From assembly GCA_964439625.1 (NCBI GenBank), contig CAYTPI010000021.1, positions 4,211 to 68,210 on the forward strand: 64,000 nt of DNA. Direction: 5' to 3'. Both the position numbers and the translations under genes were made by a program. The DNA is from CAYTPI01 sp964439625 (lineage in GTDB: Bacteria > Chloroflexota > Anaerolineae > Aggregatilineales > UBA3940). Below, one piece after another: positions 25,992-34,252 of this stretch. How positions within the stretch are numbered: position 1 is the stretch's first letter; the number at the start of each line of letters is the position of its first letter. The notes under the pieces were generated by a model. That model was not told the DNA's origin. It saw nothing but the letters and a program-made list of their open reading frames with translations, and made no database searches.

Positions 25992-27805
25992 GTTAGTGAG
26001 TTAATCAATTGCGCTTTAAACTTTGCTCGGTTGGCTTCATAATCAAACCGATTGAGGCTACCCGCGGCAAAGGCTTGATCAAGGGCCGCAATTTGGCGCG
26101 CAAGGGCCTGCTGCTGCTCTGTATAAGTCGCTGGAGATGCTTTGATCGTTGGGGTACTGGTTTCTGGCACACCCCACACCAAGCGGTAGAGCACGCCAGC
26201 AGCAATGAGAATCAAGACGACAGTTGCAATGATCAAGGGCAGGCTTTGCTCAAGCGAAACGGGTGGCTGAACGCGGAACAGGATCACCTCCCCAGCCGAA
26301 ATATCTGAACCACTAAACTGCTGATAAGCCACACCATCAACAACTTCAATACCACCCGCTGTCAACGCATCAACTCGGAAGTTTGGCCCATCCTCGAGTA
26401 GCATTACCATTTCGTTAATCTGGTATTCTGCTGTGATTGGCACATCCCGCTCACCTTCAAACGGGACGAAATAAGTCACCAAGATATTTTTAGATGCCTC
26501 CCCTGGGAAAAGCGGTTGTGTGTCGAAGACGGTGCCATCTGGCTCAACGATGTAACGCCCCCCAGCGAAGCCCTCGCCAAATTCCACGCTGAAGGCATCC
26601 CGCGGGATGCGAAACGCGACTGAGCCACGCCGCCCACCAACTAATGGTTCCTCAGTGACATAGACTGAGCTACTGGTGTTGGCATATTGCAGCACTTGGA
26701 ACACAAATAGGGCGTTATCTTCTTCACGGACAATGACATTGAGCCGTTCAATCTCAACGACTGCCGGGTCAGTGGTGCTTTCATAAATGTCGATGGGGAG
26801 TGTGTAAGATGTCTGGTTATCTGTAAGGACAACACCATTATTGTATTCAACGCCCTCATAGAAAACGCTGGTGACATATGCACCATCTTGGACATCGAGC
26901 GGAACATCCTCAAATTGATAGCTCCCGTCAGCGTTAACGACTGTACTGCGCACAAGGAACTCATTGATGCCCCCATCATCAGAGACAGTAACTCCGTTGA
27001 TGCGGACCTCAAGGTCAGTAGGTAGTGGCCCACCCGATGCATTCTGAACCGCTCCTTCAATAAGACCGCTGCTACCTAATTCTACTTCCGCTTCGGAGGC
27101 AGATGAGGCGTCTTCTTCATCAGCTTCTGATTCAACTTCAACAACTAGTGCTGATTGATCTTTAATGGCAAATGTTTGAGCATACGCTGCTAGTGCTCGT
27201 TGTTCCTCGAATGAGAGGTCTGCTTCGTCGAAGTATTGCTCGATAATTGCTTCTCGGCTGAGGGTGGCTTGTTCCGCTAGCTTACTGAAAGGTGCTTGCT
27301 CGCCGTTTTCGCCATAATCTGCAGCGAACATGTCCGCGTAGAGCGTTTGCCCAGTGAGCACGTCCTCATCCGTCAGGGAGAGCGTATAGAGATAATAGGT
27401 TACATCCCAGCGTTCTTGCTCTGTGAGTGCTTCTTCCCATGGCGGCATTAATGCTTGAATGTTGCCATTGGTAATGATGTTGTACCAGTCTTGCGGGCTT
27501 TTGCTATAGACCAAGTCAGGGTCGGTTAAGTTACCCACACGCCCGCCCTGTTCTCGAACTTGTTCGGCCAGTTCTCCGTTGCCCGCTCCCAATGGGCCGT
27601 GGCAAGAGGCACAGCGCTCTAGGTAGATTATTCCACCATTATCGAGGTCTGGGTGCGCTTCGGGTAAGGCCGCAAGTGCAACCTCCTCACCTGGGAGGGG
27701 TCCTGTTTCAATTGGCCCCGCAGGGACTGGTTCCGTCGCCAGTGTACAAGCGGTCAATGCAATGCTAATTATTCCAGTAAGTGTGAGATATCTATGATTG
27801 TTCAC
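25988..27805 (-). CDS. Lipoprotein with N-terminal c-type cytochrome domain and C-terminal membrane anchor
   Basis: 605 aa. A lipobox (LTAC, C20) predicts lipid anchoring. One haem c site, CASCH at 65-69, with a likely axial Met in LMPPW (about 117), gives a mono-haem cytochrome c domain over about 55-150. A second, haem-less helical stretch is followed by a Glu/Ser linker, a carboxypeptidase-regulatory or Ig-like sandwich (about 245-330), another beta region and a TM helix near the C-terminus (LIIATVVLILIAAGVLYRLVW), ending in a short helical tail. Being encoded inside the ccm operon, it is probably an operon-dedicated substrate or electron donor on the outer face of the membrane. Confidence 0.75.
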   Translation of the reverse strand: MNNHRYLTLTGIISIALTACTLATEPVPAGPIETGPLPGEEVALAALPEAHPDLDNGGIIYLERCASCHGPLGAGNGELAEQVREQGGRVGNLTDPDLVYSKSPQDWYNIITNGNIQALMPPWEEALTEQERWDVTYYLYTLSLTDEDVLTGQTLYADMFAADYGENGEQAPFSKLAEQATLSREAIIEQYFDEADLSFEEQRALAAYAQTFAIKDQSALVVEVESEADEEDASSASEAEVELGSSGLIEGAVQNASGGPLPTDLEVRINGVTVSDDGGINEFLVRSTVVNADGSYQFEDVPLDVQDGAYVTSVFYEGVEYNNGVVLTDNQTSYTLPIDIYESTTDPAVVEIERLNVIVREEDNALFVFQVLQYANTSSSVYVTEEPLVGGRRGSVAFRIPRDAFSVEFGEGFAGGRYIVEPDGTVFDTQPLFPGEASKNILVTYFVPFEGERDVPITAEYQINEMVMLLEDGPNFRVDALTAGGIEVVDGVAYQQFSGSDISAGEVILFRVQPPVSLEQSLPLIIATVVLILIAAGVLYRLVWGVPETSTPTIKASPATYTEQQQALARQIAALDQAFAAGSLNRFDYEANRAKFKAQLINSLT

Positions 27806-28352
27806 TAGGCCCTGATTCTAAATTGAATTCCGTTATATCTGTTCCAATTTCGAGTTTGACAGTCTCATCAACGACGCGGTAACTCCACTGATGCTCTGGT
27901 TTGTCGCTCCACCAAAGTGGGTTACCTTTTGTATCCCAAGCGGCAAGTTCATTTAGCCCCGCCATAATGACGACATCACCATGGCGCTGCCAGCTGAAAA
28001 ACTCTTCTAGCGCATGGCTTTCCCATAAACGCTCAGGCTCATCCAATAATTGATAGCATACCAAACGCCGCCCGGCTCCAATAAACAAGCGCCCAGTATC
28101 GGGCAGCAGCATGACGCCAGGGTCGCCAAGCTGCATCGGCATATATTCCATTTGCACGACCAAAAAGGGCAGCACGGGCCACCAATCCACGTTGCGTCGC
28201 ACTGCAACAAAACAGGTGCGAATCTTATCGCCGTGAAAGGTGAAGCGTTCATACAAATCCGCATGAATACGAAAAAATTTAATACGTTCTTCAGTTGGTA
28301 GGCCATCTGGATCAACAATTAAAGTGTAGTCGCCAATGGTGGTCGTGAACAT
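27792..28352 (-). CDS. Hypothetical protein in the ccm operon
   Basis: 186 aa, soluble, rich in Trp, Phe and Tyr, with short beta-strand-like segments (GRLFIGAGRRLVCYQLL, DVVIMAGLNELAAWDTKGNPLWW) resembling two or three blades of a PQQ/WD-type propeller. No signal peptide. It overlaps the cytochrome gene by 14 bp and follows the ccmI-like gene by 8 bp, so it is surely co-transcribed with the cytochrome maturation genes. Too short for a complete propeller; role unknown. Confidence 0.55.
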   Translation of the reverse strand: MFTTTIGDYTLIVDPDGLPTEERIKFFRIHADLYERFTFHGDKIRTCFVAVRRNVDWWPVLPFLVVQMEYMPMQLGDPGVMLLPDTGRLFIGAGRRLVCYQLLDEPERLWESHALEEFFSWQRHGDVVIMAGLNELAAWDTKGNPLWWSDKPEHQWSYRVVDETVKLEIGTDITEFNLESGPSEQS

Positions 28353-28360
28353 GCGTATCC

Positions 28361-28861
28361 TTACGTTGCTTTGGCGGGGGTTGGCACATCATCATCTATT
28401 TGCTGCTGAAGCGGGTGCCCACATTGACCACAAAAACGATCTTGTGAGCCAACTTGACAGCTGCAATTTGGGCATAGTCGTTCAGTATCGATGTGCTCTT
28501 CGGCGGCAATCGCATTGATTAGTGCTTCAGCTTGTGAATCGAGCCGGGCACGGTCTGTCTTGGGTAAGCGATCCAACTGTTGTAGAACCTCGACACCGCG
28601 AGCCACCAGCAGATAACGCTGTTCGTGATAGTCTGTCTCATCAATCTTACCCGCCTCAAACACCTCGTCGAGTTCCCGCAGTTGACGGTAAATATCGTTG
28701 CGCTCAGCATTCAACAGTGCTCGCTGCGATGCAACTGTCTTAGTTTGCTTGGCGGTCAATTGCTCAGACTGGTCAACCGCCCCAATAATGAACGGGCGGG
28801 CAACGAATGCCAATACCAGTATCACGGCGACCAGTGTCAATAGTCCGGCAGGAATTGTCAT
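28361..28861 (-). CDS. CcmI-like membrane protein with C-terminal zinc ribbon
   Basis: 166 aa. TM helix at about 4-24, then a long helix (ERNDIYRQLRELDEVFEAGKIDETDY) matching the N-terminal half of CcmI/CycH-type cytochrome biogenesis proteins, and a zinc ribbon at the end (CPNCSCQVG, CGQCGHPL). CcmI helps present apocytochrome to the haem ligase. The TPR half of classical CcmI is missing and replaced by the zinc ribbon, a pattern common in Gram-positive and Chloroflexi-type operons. Its start overlaps the stop of the thioredoxin-like gene by one base. Confidence 0.7.
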   Translation of the reverse strand: MTIPAGLLTLVAVILVLAFVARPFIIGAVDQSEQLTAKQTKTVASQRALLNAERNDIYRQLRELDEVFEAGKIDETDYHEQRYLLVARGVEVLQQLDRLPKTDRARLDSQAEALINAIAAEEHIDTERLCPNCSCQVGSQDRFCGQCGHPLQQQIDDDVPTPAKAT

Positions 28862-29442
28862 CAGCCGTCTACAATCTCCACCCGCAACGCTTGTTGAATG
28901 GCACGCGTTAATTCACCCCGCTCAATTGGACGCGCTGCATACAGAACAATATCACCATTGCCGTCAATGACGAACGTTTCTGGTACACCCCTAATACCGA
29001 AGTCTTCGGAAATTTCAGTTCGCAAGTCGGGGCCATTGGGGTAGGTAATCCCATGCTCTTCAATGAAAGTAAGCGAGCGTTCTTCTGAATCGAGATAGGC
29101 CAAACCGACAAAGAGCACGTCATCCGTTTGGAACCGCTGCCATGTGGCTTCGAGATCAGGTGCTTCTTCAATACATGGGCCACACCAGCTTGCCCAAAAA
29201 TTGACGACCACTACCTGCCCCCGATAATCTGATAGGGTGATCTCTTGACCGTCAAACGTTGTCACCGTGAAATCCGGTGCTGCCCCACCATCTGGTTCAG
29301 GCGCAAAACCACGGGCTACCAACAAACCGAGAAAGCCAATGATCGCAGCTAGGGCGACCCATACAACGGCTCGCCCTAGCTTAAACTTAATATCTTCTGC
29401 TTCTACTGACGGCTGGTTGCTGTCAGCAAGTTGTTCAGTCAT
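28861..29442 (-). CDS. Membrane-anchored thiol-disulfide oxidoreductase (ResA/CcmG-like)
   Basis: 193 aa. Short cytoplasmic tail, TM at about 25-44, then a thioredoxin fold with WCGPC (C87, C90) and the family's cis-Pro strand GVPETFVIDGNG. ResA/CcmG proteins reduce the CXXCH cysteines of apocytochrome c outside the membrane so that haem can attach. It is the first recognisable gene of the ccm operon, and the co-encoded cytochrome with CASCH is an obvious client. Confidence 0.85.
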   Translation of the reverse strand: MTEQLADSNQPSVEAEDIKFKLGRAVVWVALAAIIGFLGLLVARGFAPEPDGGAAPDFTVTTFDGQEITLSDYRGQVVVVNFWASWCGPCIEEAPDLEATWQRFQTDDVLFVGLAYLDSEERSLTFIEEHGITYPNGPDLRTEISEDFGIRGVPETFVIDGNGDIVLYAARPIERGELTRAIQQALRVEIVDG

Positions 29443-29487
29443 GTGTTGTTGTTACCAATAAACCTCATTGACGGTGTTCAGTAAGAA

Positions 29488-29694
29488 TTAACCAAGGTTA
29501 CCAACATGTTCTTGCAACTTACGCTGCGGGATGCGCTGATACTGATCTTGGATGATCATATCCATTTCTTCATCCGTCAGGCGAACACTCAAAATGCGGA
29601 GTGCATCTTCAGGTGTGTTGCCATAGGCCAACTTTTTCTTCCCATTTTTCATATCAAACAGGTACACATGGTGCGGGTTCGAAAAGCTGCTCAT
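29488..29694 (-). CDS. Small protein paired with a B12-radical SAM enzyme
   Basis: 68 aa, starting MSSFSNPHHVYLFD and ending EHVGNLG. It contains no Cys, no signal peptide and no TM helix; a beta-hairpin-like start (VYLFDMKNGKKKLAYG) is followed by two amphipathic helices (TPEDALRILSVRL, TDEEMDMIIQDQY). It starts 29 bp after the stop of the radical SAM gene and is probably translated from the same mRNA. It could be a substrate, a partner subunit or a regulator of that enzyme. No family recognised. Confidence 0.6.
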   Translation of the reverse strand: MSSFSNPHHVYLFDMKNGKKKLAYGNTPEDALRILSVRLTDEEMDMIIQDQYQRIPQRKLQEHVGNLG

Positions 29695-29723
29695 CTCGGT
29701 AAACTCCTTTTGCGATACCAGCT

Positions 29724-31142
29724 TTATGCTTTTGCTAGAGCCTCTAGTAGATTTTCACCCTTGCGTGCATATTCATCTAAACCTTCATTGATCTGATCGT
29801 CGTATTTGCCGGCTAGCAAGTCACGATAGAACCTATAGTCCACACCTTCAACCTTTTCATCGTCTGGGAAGCGATGGTAGTTCTCTTTCGACATCTTGCT
29901 TTTGCCCTCAGCGATCAACTGATACCCGAGCACAGAACCGGGGTATGGTGCATAGAACGAGATCGATGGGAAGGCATGGCGCATTGAGCGGTACATGCGC
30001 ATCGTCTTGAAGGCATCTTCGGGGGCTTCGCCAGGAATGCCAAGCATAATATTTGACCACAGTTTCGGCGGTGTCCGGCCTTCTTTCTCGAATTCATCAC
30101 CGAGGCGGTTCACCAAGTTAATGGCGAACATGTTGTCTTCTTCAGTGACTTCCTTATTCAAGATTTCCAGAATGCGGTCACTACCAGACTCAAAGCCAAT
30201 TGAGATGACGTTCCAATTCGTCTCACGAATTAGGGCTTCAAACAGATCGGGCCATTGGCGAACCGTATCTGCCCGACCGGCTGCCCAATAGGGCCAGACT
30301 TTGTTAGCACGCTTCGGGTACTTTTCCAGCCATTCACGCAGCCAACTTGGGTTCTGAAAAAACATCGAGTCATGAATGACGACTGAGCCAATTGGGCCAT
30401 ACGTTTCATCGAGGTAGTTTAGCTCATCGATCACCATATCAACTGGGCGACGACCCATGTTAGGGATATATGAGTTCTCATTGCAAAAAGCACACTGCCA
30501 TGGGCATACACGACTGGTCAGAAGGGAGGCGACGGGTGGCGGCCCCCAACCTGACTCTGGCTCTAAAGGCCAGTTGAAGTCTCCCCGAAGGTGGCGGCTG
30601 TGTGGTTTAGGCCACAGGTTGCGGTCGATGGTAGGCCAATCCGCCATTGACTTTGAGCCAACACCCTTGACAATACGGTCAAATGCAAAAGGGTCTCTGA
30701 CCAGATCGATAATGACTTCTTCACCGGGACCATCGCAGATGTGGTCAAACTCATCGACTTCCAGCATCTCGTCCATAGCGACAGTTGCATGCATCCCACC
30801 CACCAAAATGACGCCGTCGGGGTTCACTTGTTTGAAGAGTTGAGCAGACTTACGCGCCACAGGGAAGGTATAGCTGCGCACATTCATCAGCAGCATATTG
30901 TAGCCCTTCATCTTCTTCTTGACCTGCTTCCATGTGGTACATTGTCTTGTTGAGAACATATCCGTCATAAGGCCTTCATTATGAAGAATCGTTCGCAACA
31001 AGCCCATGCCGTGGTCTTGCCATTGCTCGTGCGGCCCATCCGGGTTGACCAAGTCGCCCAAGTCACCCAAGTCAAGCCAAAGTCGCTTCATATCCACCGT
31101 GCGAGATGATTTCGGATAGAAGCCGATGGTTTGTCCGCTCAT
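29724..31142 (-). CDS. B12-binding-domain radical SAM protein
   Basis: 472 aa. The N-terminal third has a cobalamin-binding-type Rossmann fold (VILVGGMHATVAMDEM, IEWLD-like strands), and the radical SAM core begins with CPWQCAFC, Cys 213, 217 and 220, which bind the [4Fe-4S] cluster. GRADTVRQWPDLF and SIGFESGSDRILE are typical core strands of this class. Enzymes of this group catalyse methylations and ring rearrangements, and the substrate cannot be read from sequence. The small gene downstream is its likely partner. Start ATG at 31142; the 215 bp before it contain the terminator of the Fe-S carrier gene. Confidence 0.85.
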   Translation of the reverse strand: MSGQTIGFYPKSSRTVDMKRLWLDLGDLGDLVNPDGPHEQWQDHGMGLLRTILHNEGLMTDMFSTRQCTTWKQVKKKMKGYNMLLMNVRSYTFPVARKSAQLFKQVNPDGVILVGGMHATVAMDEMLEVDEFDHICDGPGEEVIIDLVRDPFAFDRIVKGVGSKSMADWPTIDRNLWPKPHSRHLRGDFNWPLEPESGWGPPPVASLLTSRVCPWQCAFCNENSYIPNMGRRPVDMVIDELNYLDETYGPIGSVVIHDSMFFQNPSWLREWLEKYPKRANKVWPYWAAGRADTVRQWPDLFEALIRETNWNVISIGFESGSDRILEILNKEVTEEDNMFAINLVNRLGDEFEKEGRTPPKLWSNIMLGIPGEAPEDAFKTMRMYRSMRHAFPSISFYAPYPGSVLGYQLIAEGKSKMSKENYHRFPDDEKVEGVDYRFYRDLLAGKYDDQINEGLDEYARKGENLLEALAKA

Positions 31143-31271
31143 ATTTTCCTCACTACGTAATAATTTATGAATTTTAGTTACGCTTGAACGTTTGTTTGAA
31201 TTTTGACTTTAATCATGGTGCAAGACCATGTCAAACGGTTATAACAAAGTTAGTAAAAATTTTACACGAAA

Positions 31272-31299
31272 CGGCGGACACCTTCTCAGAAATCCGCCG
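31272..31299 (-). terminator. Terminator of the Fe-S carrier gene
   Basis: cggcgga (31272-31278) pairs with tccgccg (31293-31299). On the minus strand the hairpin lies about 60 nt after the stop at 31358 and is followed by GTTTCG and later a T-rich run. Confidence 0.5.
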
Positions 31300-31357
31300 C
31301 TTATATGTATGTAAGGTTGTGGTTGTACAGGCACTCAACCTATAATTTTATCGTTGT

Positions 31358-31759
31358 CTAACCACAGGTGCCGCAAGCACTACCCTGGTCACCAGCCGCT
31401 TCGCCTTCGCTTGTACGGAATGAGTGACCACACCCACAGCTTGAGGCTGCGTTGGGGTTATCAATACTGAAACCACCACCCATCAAGTTATCGATGAAGT
31501 CGATGCTAGCACCTTCAAGATAGCCACGGCTGACAGCGTCAACGATAATACGAACGCCATCGAAATCCATCACAAAGTCATTTTCCTGTGGGTTGCCTTC
31601 AAATGCCATACCATACTGCATGCCAGAGCAACCGCCACCTGAAACAAAAACACGTAAACCATGCTCAGATAATTCTTTCTGCTCAAGAAGGTTCCTGATG
31701 CGTTCTGATGCGGCTGGCGTCACACTAACAAATGGTTCAACTGATACTAGGTCTGCCAT
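31358..31759 (-). CDS. erpA: Iron-sulfur cluster carrier of the IscA/ErpA/SufA family
   Basis: 133 aa. The three cluster-binding cysteines of A-type carriers are present: C44 in GGGCSGMQYG and C108/C110 in SCGCGHSF. A-type carriers deliver Fe-S clusters to apoproteins. The symbol is given by family; IscA or SufA cannot be excluded. A 20-residue tail beyond the usual end adds a further CxxC (SACGTCG, C129 and C132). A SufR-like regulator gene lies directly upstream on the same strand, fitting Fe-S-dependent control. Confidence 0.85.
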   Translation of the reverse strand: MADLVSVEPFVSVTPAASERIRNLLEQKELSEHGLRVFVSGGGCSGMQYGMAFEGNPQENDFVMDFDGVRIIVDAVSRGYLEGASIDFIDNLMGGGFSIDNPNAASSCGCGHSFRTSEGEAAGDQGSACGTCG

Positions 31760-31942
31760 AATGTCTCCTTGAAAGTAAATAGAAAGTGCTGTGATTTTCT
31801 CTACTTAAACCGAGCAAGAGCGGTGTCTATCGGTTGAAATCTTTCGTGATGTTGATCTTGTTAGAAAATGATGCACTTTCTTGCTTAACTGAATCATAGT
31901 CTAACAGGCAAACACCATTTGTTCAATAAAATAGATATTTAT

Positions 31943-32581
31943 CTAGTTAACTGTTTCTTTTTCAGGCGCTGGGATCAGGTACGAACAAGACTCCGCCCCA
32001 TCTTGTATTGAGCTAATCTGCCGTGGAACAACGCCCAGCAATTTGCTAATATAGCGCATATCCAGTTGACAAAGTTCATCGTGCTCAACGGCGACTTTAT
32101 TATAGGGGCAGTTCGTGGTGTGCAGCACAAACCCCGCTGCTGTCTCTTCCCATTCAGCCCCATACCCTTGGTCGATCAGATGGTCGACGACATGTATCAG
32201 ACGTTTTTCCAATGTTTCGTCAGGAGCAACCCGGTCTAGTTCCGCAGCCATGCGGTCGGCTACACCCTCAAAAATTACATTGAACTGTTGCTCTGGAAGC
32301 GTCTCTTTCATCTCACTGATGATATGAACCGTTAGGTTATCCATATTGTCTTCGAAAAGCCCATCAGCGCGAGAAGTTAGCCGGTAGACGTACTTAGGGC
32401 GCCCGGGGGTATCTCGGTGAAGGATATCCGGCTCAGCTACGAATCCCTCTTCTCTTAGCACATCAAGGTGATGCCTAATGGTAACGGCTGTCAAATCACC
32501 TAGCGCGGTGCTCAGGTCACCAACAGTAGCTTCCTTTTTTTTGCGTAGATATTCAAGAATCTTTTGGCGTGTTTTTTGCAT
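31943..32581 (-). CDS. sufR: SufR-like transcriptional regulator
   Basis: 212 aa. N-terminal winged helix-turn-helix (KILEYLRKKKEATVGDLS, TIRHHLDVLREEGFV) and a ligand-sensing C-terminal domain with three spaced cysteines, C158 in TTNCPYN, C171 in DELCQLD and C199 in AESCSYL. This arrangement resembles SufR, the Fe-S-cluster-binding repressor of suf genes, although the fourth ligand is not obvious. It lies 183 bp upstream of the A-type carrier gene, which is its likely target; self-regulation is also plausible. Confidence 0.75.
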   Translation of the reverse strand: MQKTRQKILEYLRKKKEATVGDLSTALGDLTAVTIRHHLDVLREEGFVAEPDILHRDTPGRPKYVYRLTSRADGLFEDNMDNLTVHIISEMKETLPEQQFNVIFEGVADRMAAELDRVAPDETLEKRLIHVVDHLIDQGYGAEWEETAAGFVLHTTNCPYNKVAVEHDELCQLDMRYISKLLGVVPRQISSIQDGAESCSYLIPAPEKETVN

Positions 32582-32762
32582 GCACCGATCTCCACATGGG
32601 GACGGTATTTGTCACTATTGTTAGTGTATTGGAAGCAATAATTAAAGTCAAATTAGTCTAGTTTATGGGAAAGCATACCTAATGTAATTTATTTATAAGA
32701 ATATGAAGCGCTCCGGTCGGTTGACTTTAGGCTTAGTATGATTTGGTCGAGTGAAAGGTGCA

Positions 32763-32800
32763 AAAGGCCAAAAGCACGGTTCAGCGTGCTTCTGGCCTTT
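32763..32800 (-). terminator. Strong hairpin terminator of the lipoprotein gene
   Basis: aaaggccaaaagcacg (32763-32778) pairs almost perfectly with cgtgcttctggccttt (32785-32800), loop gttcag. It follows the stop of the gene at 32828 by 28 nt on the minus strand, with a T-run after the stem. Confidence 0.85.
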
Positions 32801-32827
32801 ATTAGGTCTAAGTGTGAAACCCAAAAG

Positions 32828-34069
32828 CTAATAAGTCGGTACGAGTTCTAACGGCGGTACTGTGACCTCAATCCCCGGTATGAGCAGATCGTTGGGAGCT
32901 TCTTGCAACGGCGGCGAAGCGGTTGTCGTCTCGGTTTCTGTCTCTTCAGGCGTAACAGTCTCGGTTTTCGTTCCCTCAGGTGTCATTGTCTCAGTACCGC
33001 CGCTGTAGGCATTGACGGTCACTGAGAGCGTGCTAGACACTGAGCCAGCCGTCGCACGCACAGTATACGATCCAGATGATGTATAGGTGTAGTCCGTGAC
33101 AAACGAGCGAGACTCACCAGCTGTCAATGTTGCACTGCCTAAGCTGATCGCGGGTGAGTTACCACCAAGCGGATACAAGACGGCCTCGGTTGGGCTTGTG
33201 GCATCAGCACCACCATTATTGATGATGGTGACCGTAATCGTCACAGTTGCTTGGTCAGTATCATTTAGATTAATGCTGGTTGGCATCGAAATACTGCTAA
33301 TCTGAACATCAACTGTAGCGGTACCGCCTTCTGTGGTCGCGGTTTCAGTCTCCGTCTCTGATGCGGTCTCTGTGGCTACCGTTGGTTGTGCACCACCTGA
33401 GCCACCACTTGCAGTTCCAGTCACAGGTACATTTGAACAATCACCTGTTGTGCTGACATAGGGTACAGAAATCCACCCAACGCTGCCTGGGGCACTGCTA
33501 AACTCGATCTGCCACCATGTGGAACCCGCATCACGCCCAGTAATTGGCGCTGTCTGTCCAAGTTGCAGGATGCCTGCAATCGCAAAGTTAGTACCGGGGC
33601 CGGTGCGAACGTTGAGGTCTGTATTAGAACGGGCTGTACAGGGCTCAACAGCTTCTTCTGCCTCGGCCTCGTCTTCCGTGGCCTCAGCAACGTTGACGGT
33701 GATCAGGGCTGGGTCGCTAGCGTTGTCTTCTTCATCATAGGCAACAACTTGAATACTGTAGCTGCCTGTTGCATTCGGTATCCACGGCTGTACCAAGGCA
33801 AACAAGCCCATACTATCACCCTCAGGCGTATTGTCAGAGCGCATGACTTGACCATTCACGCTCAGTTCAACACGGCTGACCCCTTCGTCATCGGTTGAGG
33901 TGGACTGTACAGGAACTTCATCACCCACTTCTACTTCAGTGCCTGCCGCTGGACTGTTTATGACCACACTAGGGGGTTCACTACTGCTACCCACTCCAGG
34001 TAAGTTACAAGCCGCAAGGGCTAAAACTACCCAACTTAATATCAATACAGCAAATGATTTACGTTTCAT
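32828..34069 (-). CDS. Lipoprotein with Ig-like, SH3b and CARDB domains
   Basis: 413 aa. Signal peptide with lipobox LAAC (C about 20). An Ig-like module (about 30-130, PPSVVINSPAAGTEVEVG), a bacterial SH3 domain (about 145-215, LNVRTGPGTNF and GWISVPYV), a CARDB-type adhesion module (about 250-350, TVTIINNGGADATSP) and a Thr/Glu-rich tail follow. SH3b domains bind cell-wall peptides, so this is probably a surface protein touching the wall. A good terminator follows; divergent from the HEAT/WD40 gene across 183 bp. Confidence 0.8.
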   Translation of the reverse strand: MKRKSFAVLILSWVVLALAACNLPGVGSSSEPPSVVINSPAAGTEVEVGDEVPVQSTSTDDEGVSRVELSVNGQVMRSDNTPEGDSMGLFALVQPWIPNATGSYSIQVVAYDEEDNASDPALITVNVAEATEDEAEAEEAVEPCTARSNTDLNVRTGPGTNFAIAGILQLGQTAPITGRDAGSTWWQIEFSSAPGSVGWISVPYVSTTGDCSNVPVTGTASGGSGGAQPTVATETASETETETATTEGGTATVDVQISSISMPTSINLNDTDQATVTITVTIINNGGADATSPTEAVLYPLGGNSPAISLGSATLTAGESRSFVTDYTYTSSGSYTVRATAGSVSSTLSVTVNAYSGGTETMTPEGTKTETVTPEETETETTTASPPLQEAPNDLLIPGIEVTVPPLELVPTY

Positions 34070-34252
34070 AACTGGCTCCTTACAAAGTGTTACCAGAATA
34101 ATGTCTTATGCTATTCTAGCATACAAGTAGATCATGTGCTTTTGAGTACAAAACGACACTCATCGTTAGAGCGAGAGGTATTACGGGTGACTATCAGTCC
34201 AGTTGAGGTCTCAACAAGATCGGTATAATGATTTCGGAAAGGTAGCCCAACA

